From the NCBI GenBank assembly GCA_021234155.1, contig JAJEKV010000073.1, positions 4,994,001-5,058,000 on the forward strand: a stretch of 64,000 nucleotides of DNA, in the 5' to 3' direction. The notes beneath the pieces were generated by a model. That model was not told the DNA's origin, made no database searches, and saw only the letters and a list, made by a program, of their open reading frames with translations. Made by a program: the position numbers and the translations under genes. Shown here piece by piece: positions 42,959 to 53,741 of the stretch (its first letter is position 1; every line of letters begins with the position of its first letter). Origin of the DNA: Isoetes taiwanensis (Eukaryota; Streptophyta; Lycopodiopsida; Isoetales; Isoetaceae).

Positions 42959-44417
42959 TGTGACGTTCCAAGTATTTATACGATATACGTATAAATATAT
43001 TGACACGTCATGCAGTAAGGATATGCCACCATGGGGTATTTTAACCTAGGGGGTTGACCTAAAAGGGATTAATTTAGCTATGCTAAATTAATTATTAAAG
43101 GTTAATTACCTATAATTAAGGAAATAATATCTAATTGACTTAATTATGATAATTGATTAATTAGGAAGGTGCCACTTGGCCAAATTCGATTGGCCACCAT
43201 GGGAATGCTAACTTGGGTCATCAAACTGGATCCCTATCCCATTTGGCCCCAGAATCGAACCAGGAGGAGCAGCCTGAGCGCCCAAGTGTTGCTGAACACC
43301 CAAGTTGCTGAAGTTGTTGCTGAACACCCAAGTTACTGAAAGATGGAAGTGCCCCATGATAACGGATCTAGCAGAAACTCGGGTTAGTGGGTAGTCTAGT
43401 TTGAGCTTCTAGGATAGCTCCTCAGTTAGTCCTCTCTGGTTATCTCTGTTAAGATTAACCCTTCTTTGATACTTAGGATTATATTTCAATTATGGATTAT
43501 GCTTTGTTATGAATGGATGGATGAATCTATGATAGTATCTCTGTTAGTATTCCGAAAGGCAGGGATTAAAGGGGGGTAGAGACCTCTGTGCTTCATGTTC
43601 TTAGTATGCTCCTAGTAGTTTCCTTAACTCCCAACTAATGCGGCCTGTGCACAAGAGACCACCGAGTCGTGGATGCTATGGAATTGCTTAGCACCAGAGA
43701 AGGGACGTAGTGGTGAAGTGGGGGTGGGGTCTTGCACGAACATAAAAGGCTCCTGGGACTCCTACAGTGGGCTAGGCCTGATAGCCGGTCACGTAGAGGG
43801 CCGGGTATGGGTCTGACACTCCATGGGTGCAGAGTTGTGACCCGTATGGGGCATCCTGCACTTTGAAGATAAAGTTAGGGGAGTAGGTCTGCACGGATGC
43901 TGGGTCGCCGATGCGCACGTATTCTCTAGCTCACCCATGGAACCGCCAGGATCCCGAAGGGGACACTTCCCCGACTGCCTCATCGGACCAGGGCTTCATG
44001 AACCCCGAGTAGGCTCTAAGGGTGATACCTTGAGTCTCAAGGCTCCTGGAAGGCTATAGTGATGCCATAGCATGATTCACTCATCCGCAAAGTGTGCACC
44101 TGAGGGGCAAGATGGAGTGGACAACCCTAGCCGATGTCCTATGCCACCAACGCCATGCCAAGATTCGGTCCGGCCGATCTCTTGAGACCTAGCCGGCCGA
44201 CCGATCCTCACCGAGTCCGAGCCGGTGTAGAACCATGGGTTTGGGTGTTTTCCCCTAGTATTAAATGTATCTTCTCTCATATTATCGGTTGGATGGATGT
44301 GCCACCCTTCGTGGTGGTATTTATGATATGATTATGTTTGTATGCTAACCTTGTTATTCACGCTCACACATAGGAGCCCCATTGAAGGCGTAATAATGAC
44401 TTCTTCGCGGTCCTTCC
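42959..44417 (+). repeat. 5' LTR, left part
   Basis: Starts TGTGACGTTCC and aligns with 59503-60960 of the 3' LTR. The first 800 bp differ by about 1-2% by eye. From about 43750 on differences are much denser and often involve CCG against CTG/CTGG. The LTR is broken at about 44417 by the nested LINE. Confidence 0.92.
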
Positions 44418-44499
44418 CACGCCAGCAGAGCCCCTCGAAGACCATGAAGCTGGCCACCAAGGAAGAGACCCCGGCGAGGGAGAGACGCCTTCCATGAAG

Positions 44500-45700
44500 A
44501 GGGAGGCCCGAGCCAAGGCCGAAGCCGACCCGACAAAGGGCCACACATTGTGCAATCCGCCAAACCCTTGGAGCCGCATCCAGCGCAGGGTTGAGGCCAA
44601 CAAAGGCACGCCTTTGCGTGCCTCCCCGACGAGGTGGAGAACATAACATCTCTGGATGTTGCGCAGCAGCTTGGTGCCGTAAAACGACGAATCACGTAAT
44701 TGGAGGATCGCAGACGACAAAGCGATGATAGCATCCGCTTGCTACAATTTGAAAGACAGCAATACCGGCAGGAGCTTGCAGATATGAGGGGGCGTGTAGA
44801 CACCGTGTTGGCAGCTATGGAAGCTGGGACGCAGGACAGGAACCGGGTAGAGCAGGAGACACTCGTAACCCTGTCTCGGATCCAGGCCGAGGTTGAGGAG
44901 GCTAAGGCCACGGCACGAGGAGCACAGGCCGCCCTCCTGTCAGAGGTTGCGGAGGCCGCCACTGTGAGACAAGGAGTCCAGGCTGCTTTGGAAGCTAGCC
45001 AGGCAGAACTGAGCGCTCTTCGGAGTAAGGATTTAGCACGAGATCGGGAGCTACAGGAGCTTCGGGCGGCCGTTGCCCAGCAAGGCAAGGGCCTCCATGC
45101 CGAGGCACATGAGCAACTCTGCCATTGCACGCGGGAGATGGCAAGACATGACAACGTCCTGCAAGAGCTGAGCTCCAGACTCCGGAGAACAGAAACCACA
45201 GCAAAGAACACACCAACCCCGCGAACCCACCAACCTACAGGGCGTCAACCTGCAACACCACTGCCGACATATCAGGGATCACGCCGGCCGCCACCACCCG
45301 AGGCCCGGCCACGCGAAATTTATGCCTCACCCACCTCTACCAACACCTGGTGCGGCCCCCGCCGAACTCCAAGAACAGAGACACAGGAGCCACAATGTGG
45401 TAGTGCGAGGCCTGACTGAGGAGTCGGGAGAACATCTCACTTCCCGGACTCGCAACCATACGATCTTGGACGGATGATGTTCCCAAAGACTGTGACCATT
45501 GGAAAGGCGAAGTCGTCATGGAATTCAAGCGCCCGATTGCCCCGGTGGTCATCTTCACGCTTGAGAGCGTGCAGGCGGGTGGCCATCCCCGCATCGTGGC
45601 CGGAAGTTGAAGGGGACGGCTCTGTACGTTGACCGGGACTTGACCCCAGCACAGCAAGAGACCCGAAGGCGTGAGCTGGCCAAAGTCAGGGACTGCCGCA
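44500..45700 (+). pseudogene. LINE ORF1 (coiled coil, RRM-like C-terminus)
   Basis: The main frame 44700-45419 is a long heptad-rich coiled coil (QYRQELADMRGRVDTVLAAM, ELSALRSKDLARDRELQELR), followed by a Pro/Thr-rich linker (TPTPRTHQPTGRQP). After frame changes, 45540-45700 gives VVIFTLESVQAGG and LKGTALYVDRDLTPAQQETR, resembling the end of L1-type ORF1 proteins (RRM plus C-terminal domain). The protein would trimerise and bind element RNA. The 285-codon minus-strand frame over the same bases is a shadow of the GC-rich coiled coil. Confidence 0.65.
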
Positions 45701-47135
45701 GACATGGAGGGGCAGCGGGGCTGGTCCGAGGAAGGATGCGGGAATTAAGGCAGCCAAACAGGGGATGCAGCACACCGCCCCTCGAGTCCCCCTCTCGAGG
45801 GGGCCCCGGCGCAATGCATCCACATCTTCCGCTCCCCCTGGGATCACCACAACCACCGGACCTGAAGTGGCGATGCATGCCACTAAATAGGGATCGCGCC
45901 TCAGCGTGGTATCCTAGAATTGCCGTGGCTTTCCATGGCGTAAGGGGACATCTCAATTCCGCCGCCATGGACATGGACCTTATCTTCCTCATGGAAACAT
46001 GCGAACATGCCGGGTCACAGCTACCCGATTTGCCAGATACCAGGCTACTCCGTCTTCAATGAGTGCACCGAAACGAGGACACGGAGGAATTATGCGGTTA
46101 CTACCGCATGCCTTTGGCCCAATCGGTCTCCCCCAGGTAAAGGCGTATTGCAAAGCACAACAGATACCGGTGGGTACGAGTGCAAAGACGGCGATGGCAG
46201 CCCTCTTTTTGGCGGCTTGCTACTTCCCACATGCCGAGAGCAACTTTTCCACACGCACTTGGATGTGGGATTGTGCAGAGCCCTATGTCGATCTATATGA
46301 TGACATACAAAGCATTCTGCACAATTGGGCAAGGTCAGCTTTTGAGATTTCAATGCGCCGCATCGGGAGAAAGGTATCCCAAAATTCGCACCTCTAGCCG
46401 AGGATGTGTTGCAAATGGACCCCGCAGAGATGGTTTGGCCAAGGGCGCCGATGACGTACCGTGTGACACGGTATGGCCCGCCACCGCCGCTGGCCGGGCA
46501 AGATCTTTGACCCTGGTCATTTGCAATGGGTCGGCACGCTGGCCGGCCCTCCGCCGCTTCACTTGTAGACGGGAGAACCGAGGAGGCACCAAAGGTGGTG
46601 GATTACGTGCTAGCGCACGAGCAATGCCTACACTTGATCACTCGCCGCTGTTCCGGGGCAGTGGCCAGACGAGGGAAGTAGACTCAGACCATCAGCCCCT
46701 GTTCTTGCAGATAGATTGGCAGGCCAACCGAGCACCCATTGCCCCAACACCCCATGTACCACGGTTGCGTCTGGACTATGATCATGCGGTGGTCTATGCG
46801 AGGATGCTTGAGCATGAGCTGCGGGAGTGCCGCAACTCCCCACACTTCAACAAAGAGACGCCCGGTGAACCAGCTCTTCGAGGGTAGGGGATGATGCTTT
46901 GGGAGAGGCCGCCTCGACGATCCACGGGGGCTGCAACCACCTTCCCCGCAATCACCGGTTCGATGACGAATGTCGGAGTTGAAACGATGGCTCCGCCAAG
47001 TGCCGGACCCCACCATTCGCCAAGCAGGCCCGGCCCACAATACCGCCGCCTTCCTCAAGACCAAGAAAGCTGTGTACCTTTAAGAAAGCACCAAAGAATG
47101 ATATTTGGTCTACTAGACCGCCACCCTAGGGCCTT

Positions 47136-47143
47136 CTGGAGAA
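47136..47143 (+). repeat. Left target-site duplication of the 753-bp transposon
   Basis: CTGGAGAA, repeated at 47897-47904. Confidence 0.9.
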
Positions 47144-47896
47144 CATGGAATAAATTACTACTTCTACATTTTTAGTATAGCCACATAGGTTTAGCTAAAC
47201 TACCTTCGAATTGGAGCTAGAAGTTTCTAACACTTGGCTAAACTAAATGGTTTTTCTCCATCATGGTTTCTTGCCTTTGGCTAAACTTTCACAAAATGTA
47301 GGTCAAATATTAGCCATCACATTATCCTTATTTTAAAATATCCAAGCCTTTGGACAAAGACATTGAACTTATTGTTATTACAATGTAATTCAATATAGAA
47401 AAATAAATGGCGCAATTATAATCATTCTTATAACTTCCTTAATATAATAATAAAACAAAGACATAAATTGACGCATAATCATATACGCACATGTTCAAAG
47501 CTCAAAGAAAAAGTGTAGTGTTCCTTCTAGCTGTGATCCTCCCTCTGATAATTAACTTCATACTTGAAATAAGAAGTTTCTACTTCAACTTCGTACTTGA
47601 AACAAGTTCTTTAATGATTTCCTAAAGTTCCTATATATCTTGGTGTCGGCTACTAGGCTAATCCATCCATTTTTCCAAGTCCACTCTTTCTTAAGTTTGG
47701 CTAATTGTTGTCCTGGAGGAGTTGTCTGGAGGTGGAGGTTTGGCTATTCGATCTAAAAACTCACTTAGTCAGCAAAAAAATTGGGCTAAAATTTTCTTTT
47801 TTTGGGCAATTTTTTCCATTTACTTTAGCCGTTTTTCTCGGCAAAAATGCTACAAAATAGCCATTTGGCTAACCTTAGCCGTTATTTTATTCCATG
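47144..47896. mobile_element. 753-bp non-autonomous DNA transposon (hAT-like MITE)
   Basis: The ends CATGGAATAAA and TTTTATTCCATG are inverted repeats. Flanks CTGGAGAA (47136-47143) and CTGGAGAA (47897-47904) are identical 8-bp target duplications. There is no transposase gene inside; the interior is A/T-rich with several TTGGCTAA words. Removal of the element and one duplication restores the LINE RT reading frame. The 8-bp duplication suggests hAT; the terminal sequence differs from the hAT at 18625, so it is a different family. Confidence 0.9.
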
Positions 47897-47904
47897 CTGG
47901 AGAA
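47897..47904 (+). repeat. Right target-site duplication of the 753-bp transposon
   Basis: CTGGAGAA, identical to 47136-47143; the RT frame resumes here. Confidence 0.9.
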
Positions 47905-50121
47905 AGGTCTTGAGTAAGCCTGCACAGCCCACAGGAAATATTACCCCGGAACAATGGGTGAGATACTTGCAGCAGCTGTATGACCCAATGGGAAGCCGGG
48001 CACCAGTACCTCCGCAGACAGGCCTAGCACTGGTCATTACTGAAGGGGATGTCATAATGGGCCTGCAACACCTCGCTAACGGGAAGGCAGCAGATTTGGA
48101 TGGTATGCAGGCAAAGCTTCTCAAGTGGGCCGGGCCCCCAATGGTGCCGGTTCTCACAACACTCTTCAACAGGGCATTGCAAGAAGGCTTCCCCCCGCAC
48201 TGGACTACCAGTAGAGTTGTGCCCATATACAAAGCAGGGGGACCCCACCCACAACTAACTATCGCACCATTATGGTCGGGCTGTCTTTGCCAAGTTGCTT
48301 GCCGATTCTTGAGCAAATGAACGACACTTTGGGCAGAGGATGGAGAAGTGCGGGCTCTCACGCAGGCAGGCTTCCGCCCCCGGCATTCTACTATTGACCA
48401 TATCTTCACTCTGCGAACACTCATAGAGGATAGCCGGAATCAACGCCAGAATCTGTACTGTTGCTTTGTGGATTTCGCAAAGGCTTTTGACACAGTGCCT
48501 CGGGATAAGTTGTGGGACAGATTGAGACAGCCTAGGGACCCCACGACTTGCGGCAATGCTATATACGATCGTACGAGGCTTGCTCCGGCCGCCTCACACC
48601 GTCGGGAGCCCGTTGTTAGTAGCATTGGGGTGCGCCAGTGGCTGCCCTCTATCCCCGACGCCTTAAACGTACATTGACCAGCTAGAAGAATGGCTAGCCG
48701 AGCACCTGGGAGGCGCCGCTTGATGCACCACATAACGGCAACTCATATATGCCGATGATGTTGACCTGCCGCATATACCCCTGGAGGACATGCAACGCCA
48801 CCGGATGCTTTGGACACTTTCTCGCCAATTCACCGACATGAGAGTTAACTTGGCCAAGACAAGGGTGTCTGCTGGTCCCATCATCCCTAAGACCCACGCC
48901 TTCCCTCATTCACTTACCAGGGCGGTAGTGGAGGTGGCTCAGTCTTATAAGTATTTGGGCGTTGAGTTTTCTACTACCACACACCGGGATGCATCCATCG
49001 TTTACGGGTCACTCATGGGCTGGAAAGCCCCAGATGCAATGCAAAACAACAAATACAAGGCAAAGCTATATGCATGGGGTCACCAGCACACTTGTTCGTG
49101 GCCTTGGTTGAACCGGTCCTCCTCTATGGGGCGTAAGTATGGGGGCCAAAGACACTTGGAACGATCCGAGCAGTACGTATACCTTCTTGGCCCCGCACCG
49201 GGAGTGAAATCCACGGTCCCATATCAGATCTTGCTCCGTAAGACGTGCTTCCTTCCATTACGAGGGCTGCTACTGAACGCCACATTATTTACTTCCGTAA
49301 GGTGGTGGCTATGGATGAAGCCCGCTGCCCAACCTTGCTTTGGCGGTGGCGATGGGCCCGCAGCAACTCAAAGCCCGGCCGGAAAGACAAGCAAGCCCGC
49401 TGGTTCTCGCTATGGAATGTGCGTGCACATACGATGTGGACCAAGGCGGCATAATCGGCGGAACGCTACCCTTGAAGCAAGATTTGATGCTTGCTTCATG
49501 GCCAAGCTTTGGGATGCAGAGGCCCCGTCACATGTCAAGGTGGCAAATTATCGACAGCCAGGTTAATCCCATGCTCACGAGGGGCCCACACCACTACCTG
49601 CGCACCCATCTACCCATGAAAAGCGCAGGTGATTGCTTCCATTCAAGACAGTGCATACCACCTCCGCATTGAGACAGGGAGATGGATTTGGGAGCCGCGT
49701 GAGGACAGAGTCCGCCGATCTTTGTCCAACGGGGTGCCATTGAGGATGAAAGTTACGCCCTCCGGCCCTGTCCGCATACCAGATATCCGGGCTCTGTATG
49801 CTCTGTTAGTTGTGCCTCATCGCCTTGCATGAGCTAATGAGCACCTACCGACCTCTGTAGGCTTGTTGGGATCGTACCTCGGACGTAATGGATACGCGAC
49901 TCGCTTATGCCCCCGTCCGACATTAACCTCACCAGATTTGTGATTATGTATATAATCAGGCAAGATGTCAGCATCCTTATTGCTACTAAGGTTTTTCCCG
50001 AAAACCCTTGGTGGCGGGGTTTTTAATCCCGGTAGTAATACGCCTGCTGCTCTCTCTTTGTACTTGGGTCCCATAGGCCAGTTGGTCTCCGTGGACGATA
50101 AAATCATATTCTATTCTATTC

Positions 50122-50236
50122 TATAGATGGCCCGAGTTAGACGAAGGGCCCTGCTCATGGCGAGATGGTTGCCATGGGAGGGGGAAGTCCCCGTATGTAT
50201 ACGCCCGAGTGTCGTATATGTTCTGGGAGCGTCACA
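50122..50236 (+). repeat. 5' LTR, right part
   Basis: TATAGATGGCCCGAG to GGGAGCGTCACA, aligning with 60979-61093 of the 3' LTR with three differences by eye. Confidence 0.92.
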
Positions 50237-50237
50237 G

Positions 50238-50249
50238 TGGTATCAGAGC
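50238..50249 (+). other. Primer-binding site (initiator Met tRNA type)
   Basis: TGGTATCAGAGC starts one base after the 5' LTR. It is the usual PBS of plant chromoviruses and copia elements and fixes the element orientation. Confidence 0.93.
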
Positions 50250-50662
50250 CGTGATTTCGGTTGCCCGAAATCATAGCACTGGCCAAACTCTAACTCGCTA
50301 GTTCGGTAGTTAGGTGGGAGTTTAAGCTAGTGTGATTGTTTAACTCTTAGGTGTTTGGCTTTGTGTTAGGTTAATGTAATAAATTGTAAGTTTTAAGAAG
50401 TCTAGGGCGACTGGGGGACCCAAGTTTGGAAGGGCTACAACTTTTTGTAGGCAGCTCGGATGAAGGCGAAAATGGTTCCAATGGATCGGGCACCTCTCAA
50501 ATACCCTAGGGGCCACGTTATCCGAGGTCAAAATGGCGACAGCAAGGCGAAAAAGTCAAAGGGGCGCTGCTGTCGGATCGAGTGTTTTTCTCGGAAAAAT
50601 AAGGGCGTATAACGCTCACAGCGCCCCATACGGTCCATCGCTAGTTATCCATCGCTAGTGCC
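50250..50662 (+). other. Element leader region
   Basis: Untranslated sequence between the primer site and the first extra gene. No conserved ORF. It may hold the packaging signal. Confidence 0.5.
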
Positions 50663-51904
50663 ATGATGCCGCGCTTCAAGCTCACCGTGGACCTAAACAA
50701 GGCGACTGTCTTCCAGTTGTATAGTGTCCTAGTAGACCATCTTGCAGATGATAGTCCCATGATCGATACTGTTCTCAACCTACTTGTGACTCATTTTACT
50801 GAGGGCCGTAGATTATGAAGCTAAATGCTGCAGACCAACCTTACACCCTTGTAGAGCAGCCTGACCAAGCTTGGGCCATTGTTAAGTTTTACCCGCTAGC
50901 CGGGCCGGAGGAGGATTCCGCAGAGCTTATCAGAACAGAGCCCAACGAATTTTGCACCTTGCTAGGGTAGAGGACCTTCAGCAAATAGCTAGTGCCCTAC
51001 CAGAAGAGCGGGCTAGCCAATTCTATTACCTTGGTAAAGGCCATGTGCTTATGTACAGGGACCAATAAACCTTCCTCCTTTCTTTTGGAATGAGGAACTA
51101 TATAGTTTTATCTTCGAGAATGTTCCCCCTACCTTCACACAAGACCGCATGGACCTCGTGCAAGCTGACATGCGCGCTCACCCGGCCCGGTACCACACGG
51201 AGATTGCCAGGCGTACACAAGTGCGCCAGAACAAGGAGGCCCGGGATGCGGAGAGAGAGCGGCTCCGTAAGACAGAGGAGGATGCCCAAAACCAGCAGGG
51301 CGGGGATCAAAATATTGATCAAGGTGTAGATCAAACTGTTGTCCAGCAAGGAGATCAACTAGTGAATCAGGAAGGAGATCAGGCTGTCGTCCCGGATAAG
51401 AAGGAGCAGCTTTGGGGTAACCGAAAAAGGAAGAATACAAAACCTATAAGGGGAGGTGTGGATTACAGGACCCGATTGCAGAAGGATGCCACCATTGGCA
51501 AGAAAACATCGGCTCAGCGATGGGAGCAGATCGTTCAGCGGGCGAAACATCCGACGACCGGCGGGAAATCCATCCCATTGCTGAAGGCAACCGTCAAACC
51601 GCGGAAGCCTCATAGATTTCGACCAGGCACAGTAGCTCTTCGCGAGATACGTAAGTATCAGAAGACTACTGAGCCATTGATTCGTCGGCTACCCTTTCAG
51701 CGGCTTGTCCGGGAAATTGCCCAAGAATTCAAGACCGACCTGAGGTTTCAGGCTTTTGCTATCCTCGCACTCCAGGAGGCTGCCGAGGCTTACCTCATTG
51801 AGATTTTGAGTGACGCCAACCTCTGCGCCATCCATGCAAAGAGGGTTACCATAATGCCTAAGGATATCCAGCTCGCAAGGAGGATCCGAGGGGAGTTTCG
51901 GTGA
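50663..51904 (+). CDS. Histone H3-core fusion protein carried by the LTR retrotransposon
   Basis: The intact frame 51149-51904 (251 codons) has a charged helical head ([20 protein letters not shown]), a Gln/Asp repeat segment (GDQ/VDQ), then [20 protein letters not shown], recalling the H3 STGGK...KKPHR tail. A complete H3 core follows: [73 protein letters not shown], ending RIRGEFR. The tail start ARTKQTAR is missing and the loop GLFEDT is replaced by EILSDA. Upstream, from ATG 50663, a non-histone domain ([20 protein letters not shown]) continues in three frames with stops. The core would form nucleosomes with H4 if folded. The 3' flank looks like a normal UTR. Confidence 0.85.
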
Positions 51905-52160
51905 CTATGGGACTTCTTTGTTTTGTTGAAAAATTTTGTGGATCTATCTATGTAAAATATTCTTTTTGTAAAGCTGTGAATATAAAAGTGTCTTTTTTCC
52001 GCCACTTGGTGTATATTTAAGTCTAAATTATTAAATAATAAATTTCTTTCTAACCTAGGAAAGCGTGCTGAAAAGTATAAAGTCACTTTTGGCCCATTAG
52101 GGTTTCATTTTCGTTTTTGCTTTTAGAGTTTGTCTCCTCCTCCCTTGCGCCTTCTTCCTT
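51905..52160 (+). promoter_or_regulatory. 3' UTR of the H3 fusion gene and TATA-type promoter of the next unit
   Basis: A/T-rich 3' flank (AATATAAAAG, TAATAAATTTC at 52046), then AGTATAAAGTCAC at 52074 and a CT-rich leader ending at ATG 52161. This layout suggests separate transcription units inside the retroelement. Confidence 0.5.
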
Positions 52161-53542
52161 ATGGCTCGCCCGACTCTACAGCAGTGGTACTTGGATGGAG
52201 AGCACTGGGACCCTGCGGTCCCCTTTGACGTTCTTCATCCTTATCTGCTCCAGCACGTGGATCTCATCCAGAACATGCAGGCGCACCCCGACTATGCTGC
52301 TTTTCTTCAGCTTTAGTGTGAGGAAATCGTGCCTGCATGTGTCTTCAATGAAGACGACTCACAGCTCTACCTCGACTTCCACACCCTGCTCGAGATGTTA
52401 GGAGATGATGATCATGCCCGGAATGTTATCAAGGGCATAAGGAGGCGAGGGACCGACCTCCCCATTGTTATTATAGATCGTGAAGTCTGTTTTGAGGCGA
52501 TTTGCACTGGCCATCATCATGGACCAGCATATTAAAGATGAGCAGATAGCTGCCGAGCATTCTTCTACACCAGTTCCTCCTGACCCGGAAGACGATGAGG
52601 TCGTCGACGAGCAGGATTTTGCACGGTGGAGGGAGCTCGCCACCGAAGCCCCGGCAAGCCGAGAGAAAGCCCTCAAGCTCGAAGGGCTAAACCTTCTTCC
52701 TGCCGTACTCTTGAACAACCAAGAGTACTTGATTCTGGAGGACATCATGTGGGCCTACCGCGTTATTACTGATATGCGTGGCCGCCGCAAGATAGAGGTC
52801 CTCTATGACCTTACCGAGTACTGCCAGGATGATTTCCTCGACTTTACGACACCTGTTGTGCATCCGCCACCGGTCGAGAACCTGTTAGTATATCGGTCAG
52901 AAGAGCTAGAACCCGTTGAGACCCTTTTGTCTCTTCGGCAGTTCCTATTGACTGATGCACCCCAGCCTCTTGAGGAGTAGTTTGCAGCTCACATGCGGCC
53001 TTCTCCTGTAGTTCAGCCATTGCAGATCACGATGGGAGGGATGGAGCAAGAGGAGGAAGACCTTTGGGACATCAAGACGAGTCTTCGGGATGACAAGGAA
53101 GAGGCAGAGCAGGAGAAGATCCCTGTAAACTTGGAAAAGGAAGCAGAGACCTCCAGGGATCCGCAAATCAGGGCAATGGGCAACCGTTTGACCCGATTCT
53201 TCCTTTCAGCCTTCCGGCAAGGTGAGGTCTTGTTCTTCTCCAAGAACTTGGGGCCATCTTCTGAAGCTTCTTGGTGGGCGCTCCGTGCGTTATCCACCTT
53301 GGCGGGCCATAAGAAGATTGATTACCATGCCACCACTATCACTTTGGTCCGATGAGATCTGGCTATAGTGGCATTGGGGGGGCTGCGCTAATATGCGACT
53401 CCTTGTGGCGGCACCCTTGGCCACTTGCTTGCCACCGGAGGCAACAGCTCGAGCCGCCCTCTCTGCTAGCCCCAACACCACCTTGATGCGCTACCGACCA
53501 CCTCCTCAGCCTATGGACGAAGAGGAGGAACCTAGTCCTTAG
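52161..53542 (+). pseudogene. Second extra gene of the LTR element, related to the H3-fusion N-terminal region
   Basis: Starts MARPTLQQWYLDGEHWDPAV, then VDLIQNMQAHPDYAAFLQ, which parallels [15 protein letters not shown] in the H3-fusion gene, so the two look paralogous. The reading passes an in-frame TAG (52314), a frame change near 52500, and a TAG at 52978. It includes REKALKLEGLNLLPAVLLNN, RRKIEVLYDLTEYCQDDF and AFRQGEVLFFSKNLGPSSEA. After a TGA at 53353 it may end in PMDEEEEPSP (53542). No histone core or other domain is recognised. Its role is unknown. Confidence 0.5.
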
Positions 53543-53741
53543 ATATCTTTTTACCATTGTAAATCTTTATATTCCGTATGGATGTAATCTTTGATTGGCA
53601 TTTTTTTTAAGCCATCATATAATATATGTGCTATTTTCTTATGCTTTATAATTATTGTATCGTTGGCTACGACTTGTTTGTCTCTTTTGGAGTATAAGAA
53701 ATTGTTCGATATTGTATATTCATTCTTGTCGTCTTACAGAC

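Larger units (their letters stand above)
45890..49850 (+). pseudogene. LINE ORF2 (endonuclease, RT, zinc tail), interrupted by a small transposon
   Basis: Endonuclease pieces: DLIFLMETCEHAGSQLPDLP (about 45975), GYSVFNECT, and the late DSDHQPLFLQID block (46683). RT begins near 46900, stops at FWRT (47136-47148), and resumes with NITPEQWVRYLQQLYDP (47937). Then come LTTLFNRALQEGFPP, QAGFRPRHSTIDHI, CCFVDFAKAFDTVPR, IGVRQ and LIYADDVDL (about 48750), KYLGVEF (48950), and a tail with RIETGRWIWEPRED (49665). Several frame changes are present. Excising 47144-47896 plus one copy of the 8-bp duplication joins FWR directly to KVLSKP in frame. Confidence 0.82.
44418..50121 (+). mobile_element. LINE (second family), near full length, inserted in the 5' LTR
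   Basis: The LINE lies between GTCCTTC of the LTR left part and TATAGATGG of the right part. It contains ORF1 (44.5-45.7 kb), ORF2 (45.9-49.85 kb) and a 3' UTR ending in a GGCC-AGTT-GGTC stem-loop, TCCGTGGACGATAAAA and a (TATTC)n tail (50105-50121). It contains a 753-bp DNA transposon with its 8-bp target duplication. The LTR retrotransposon was therefore here first, the LINE second, the small transposon third. Confidence 0.9.

Noticed and set aside
44354-45211. 285-codon minus-strand ORF
   Set aside because: Antisense shadow of the GC-rich coiled-coil ORF1; Ser/Cys/Arg-rich composition without domains.
47882-48424. 180-codon minus-strand ORF
   Set aside because: Antisense of the LINE RT palm, which is recognisable on the plus strand.
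52993-53355. Second histone (H2A or H2B) core in the extra region
   Set aside because: A Lys-Lys-containing stretch vaguely recalls H2B, but no alignable histone-fold helices were found by eye; left as a question for structure prediction.
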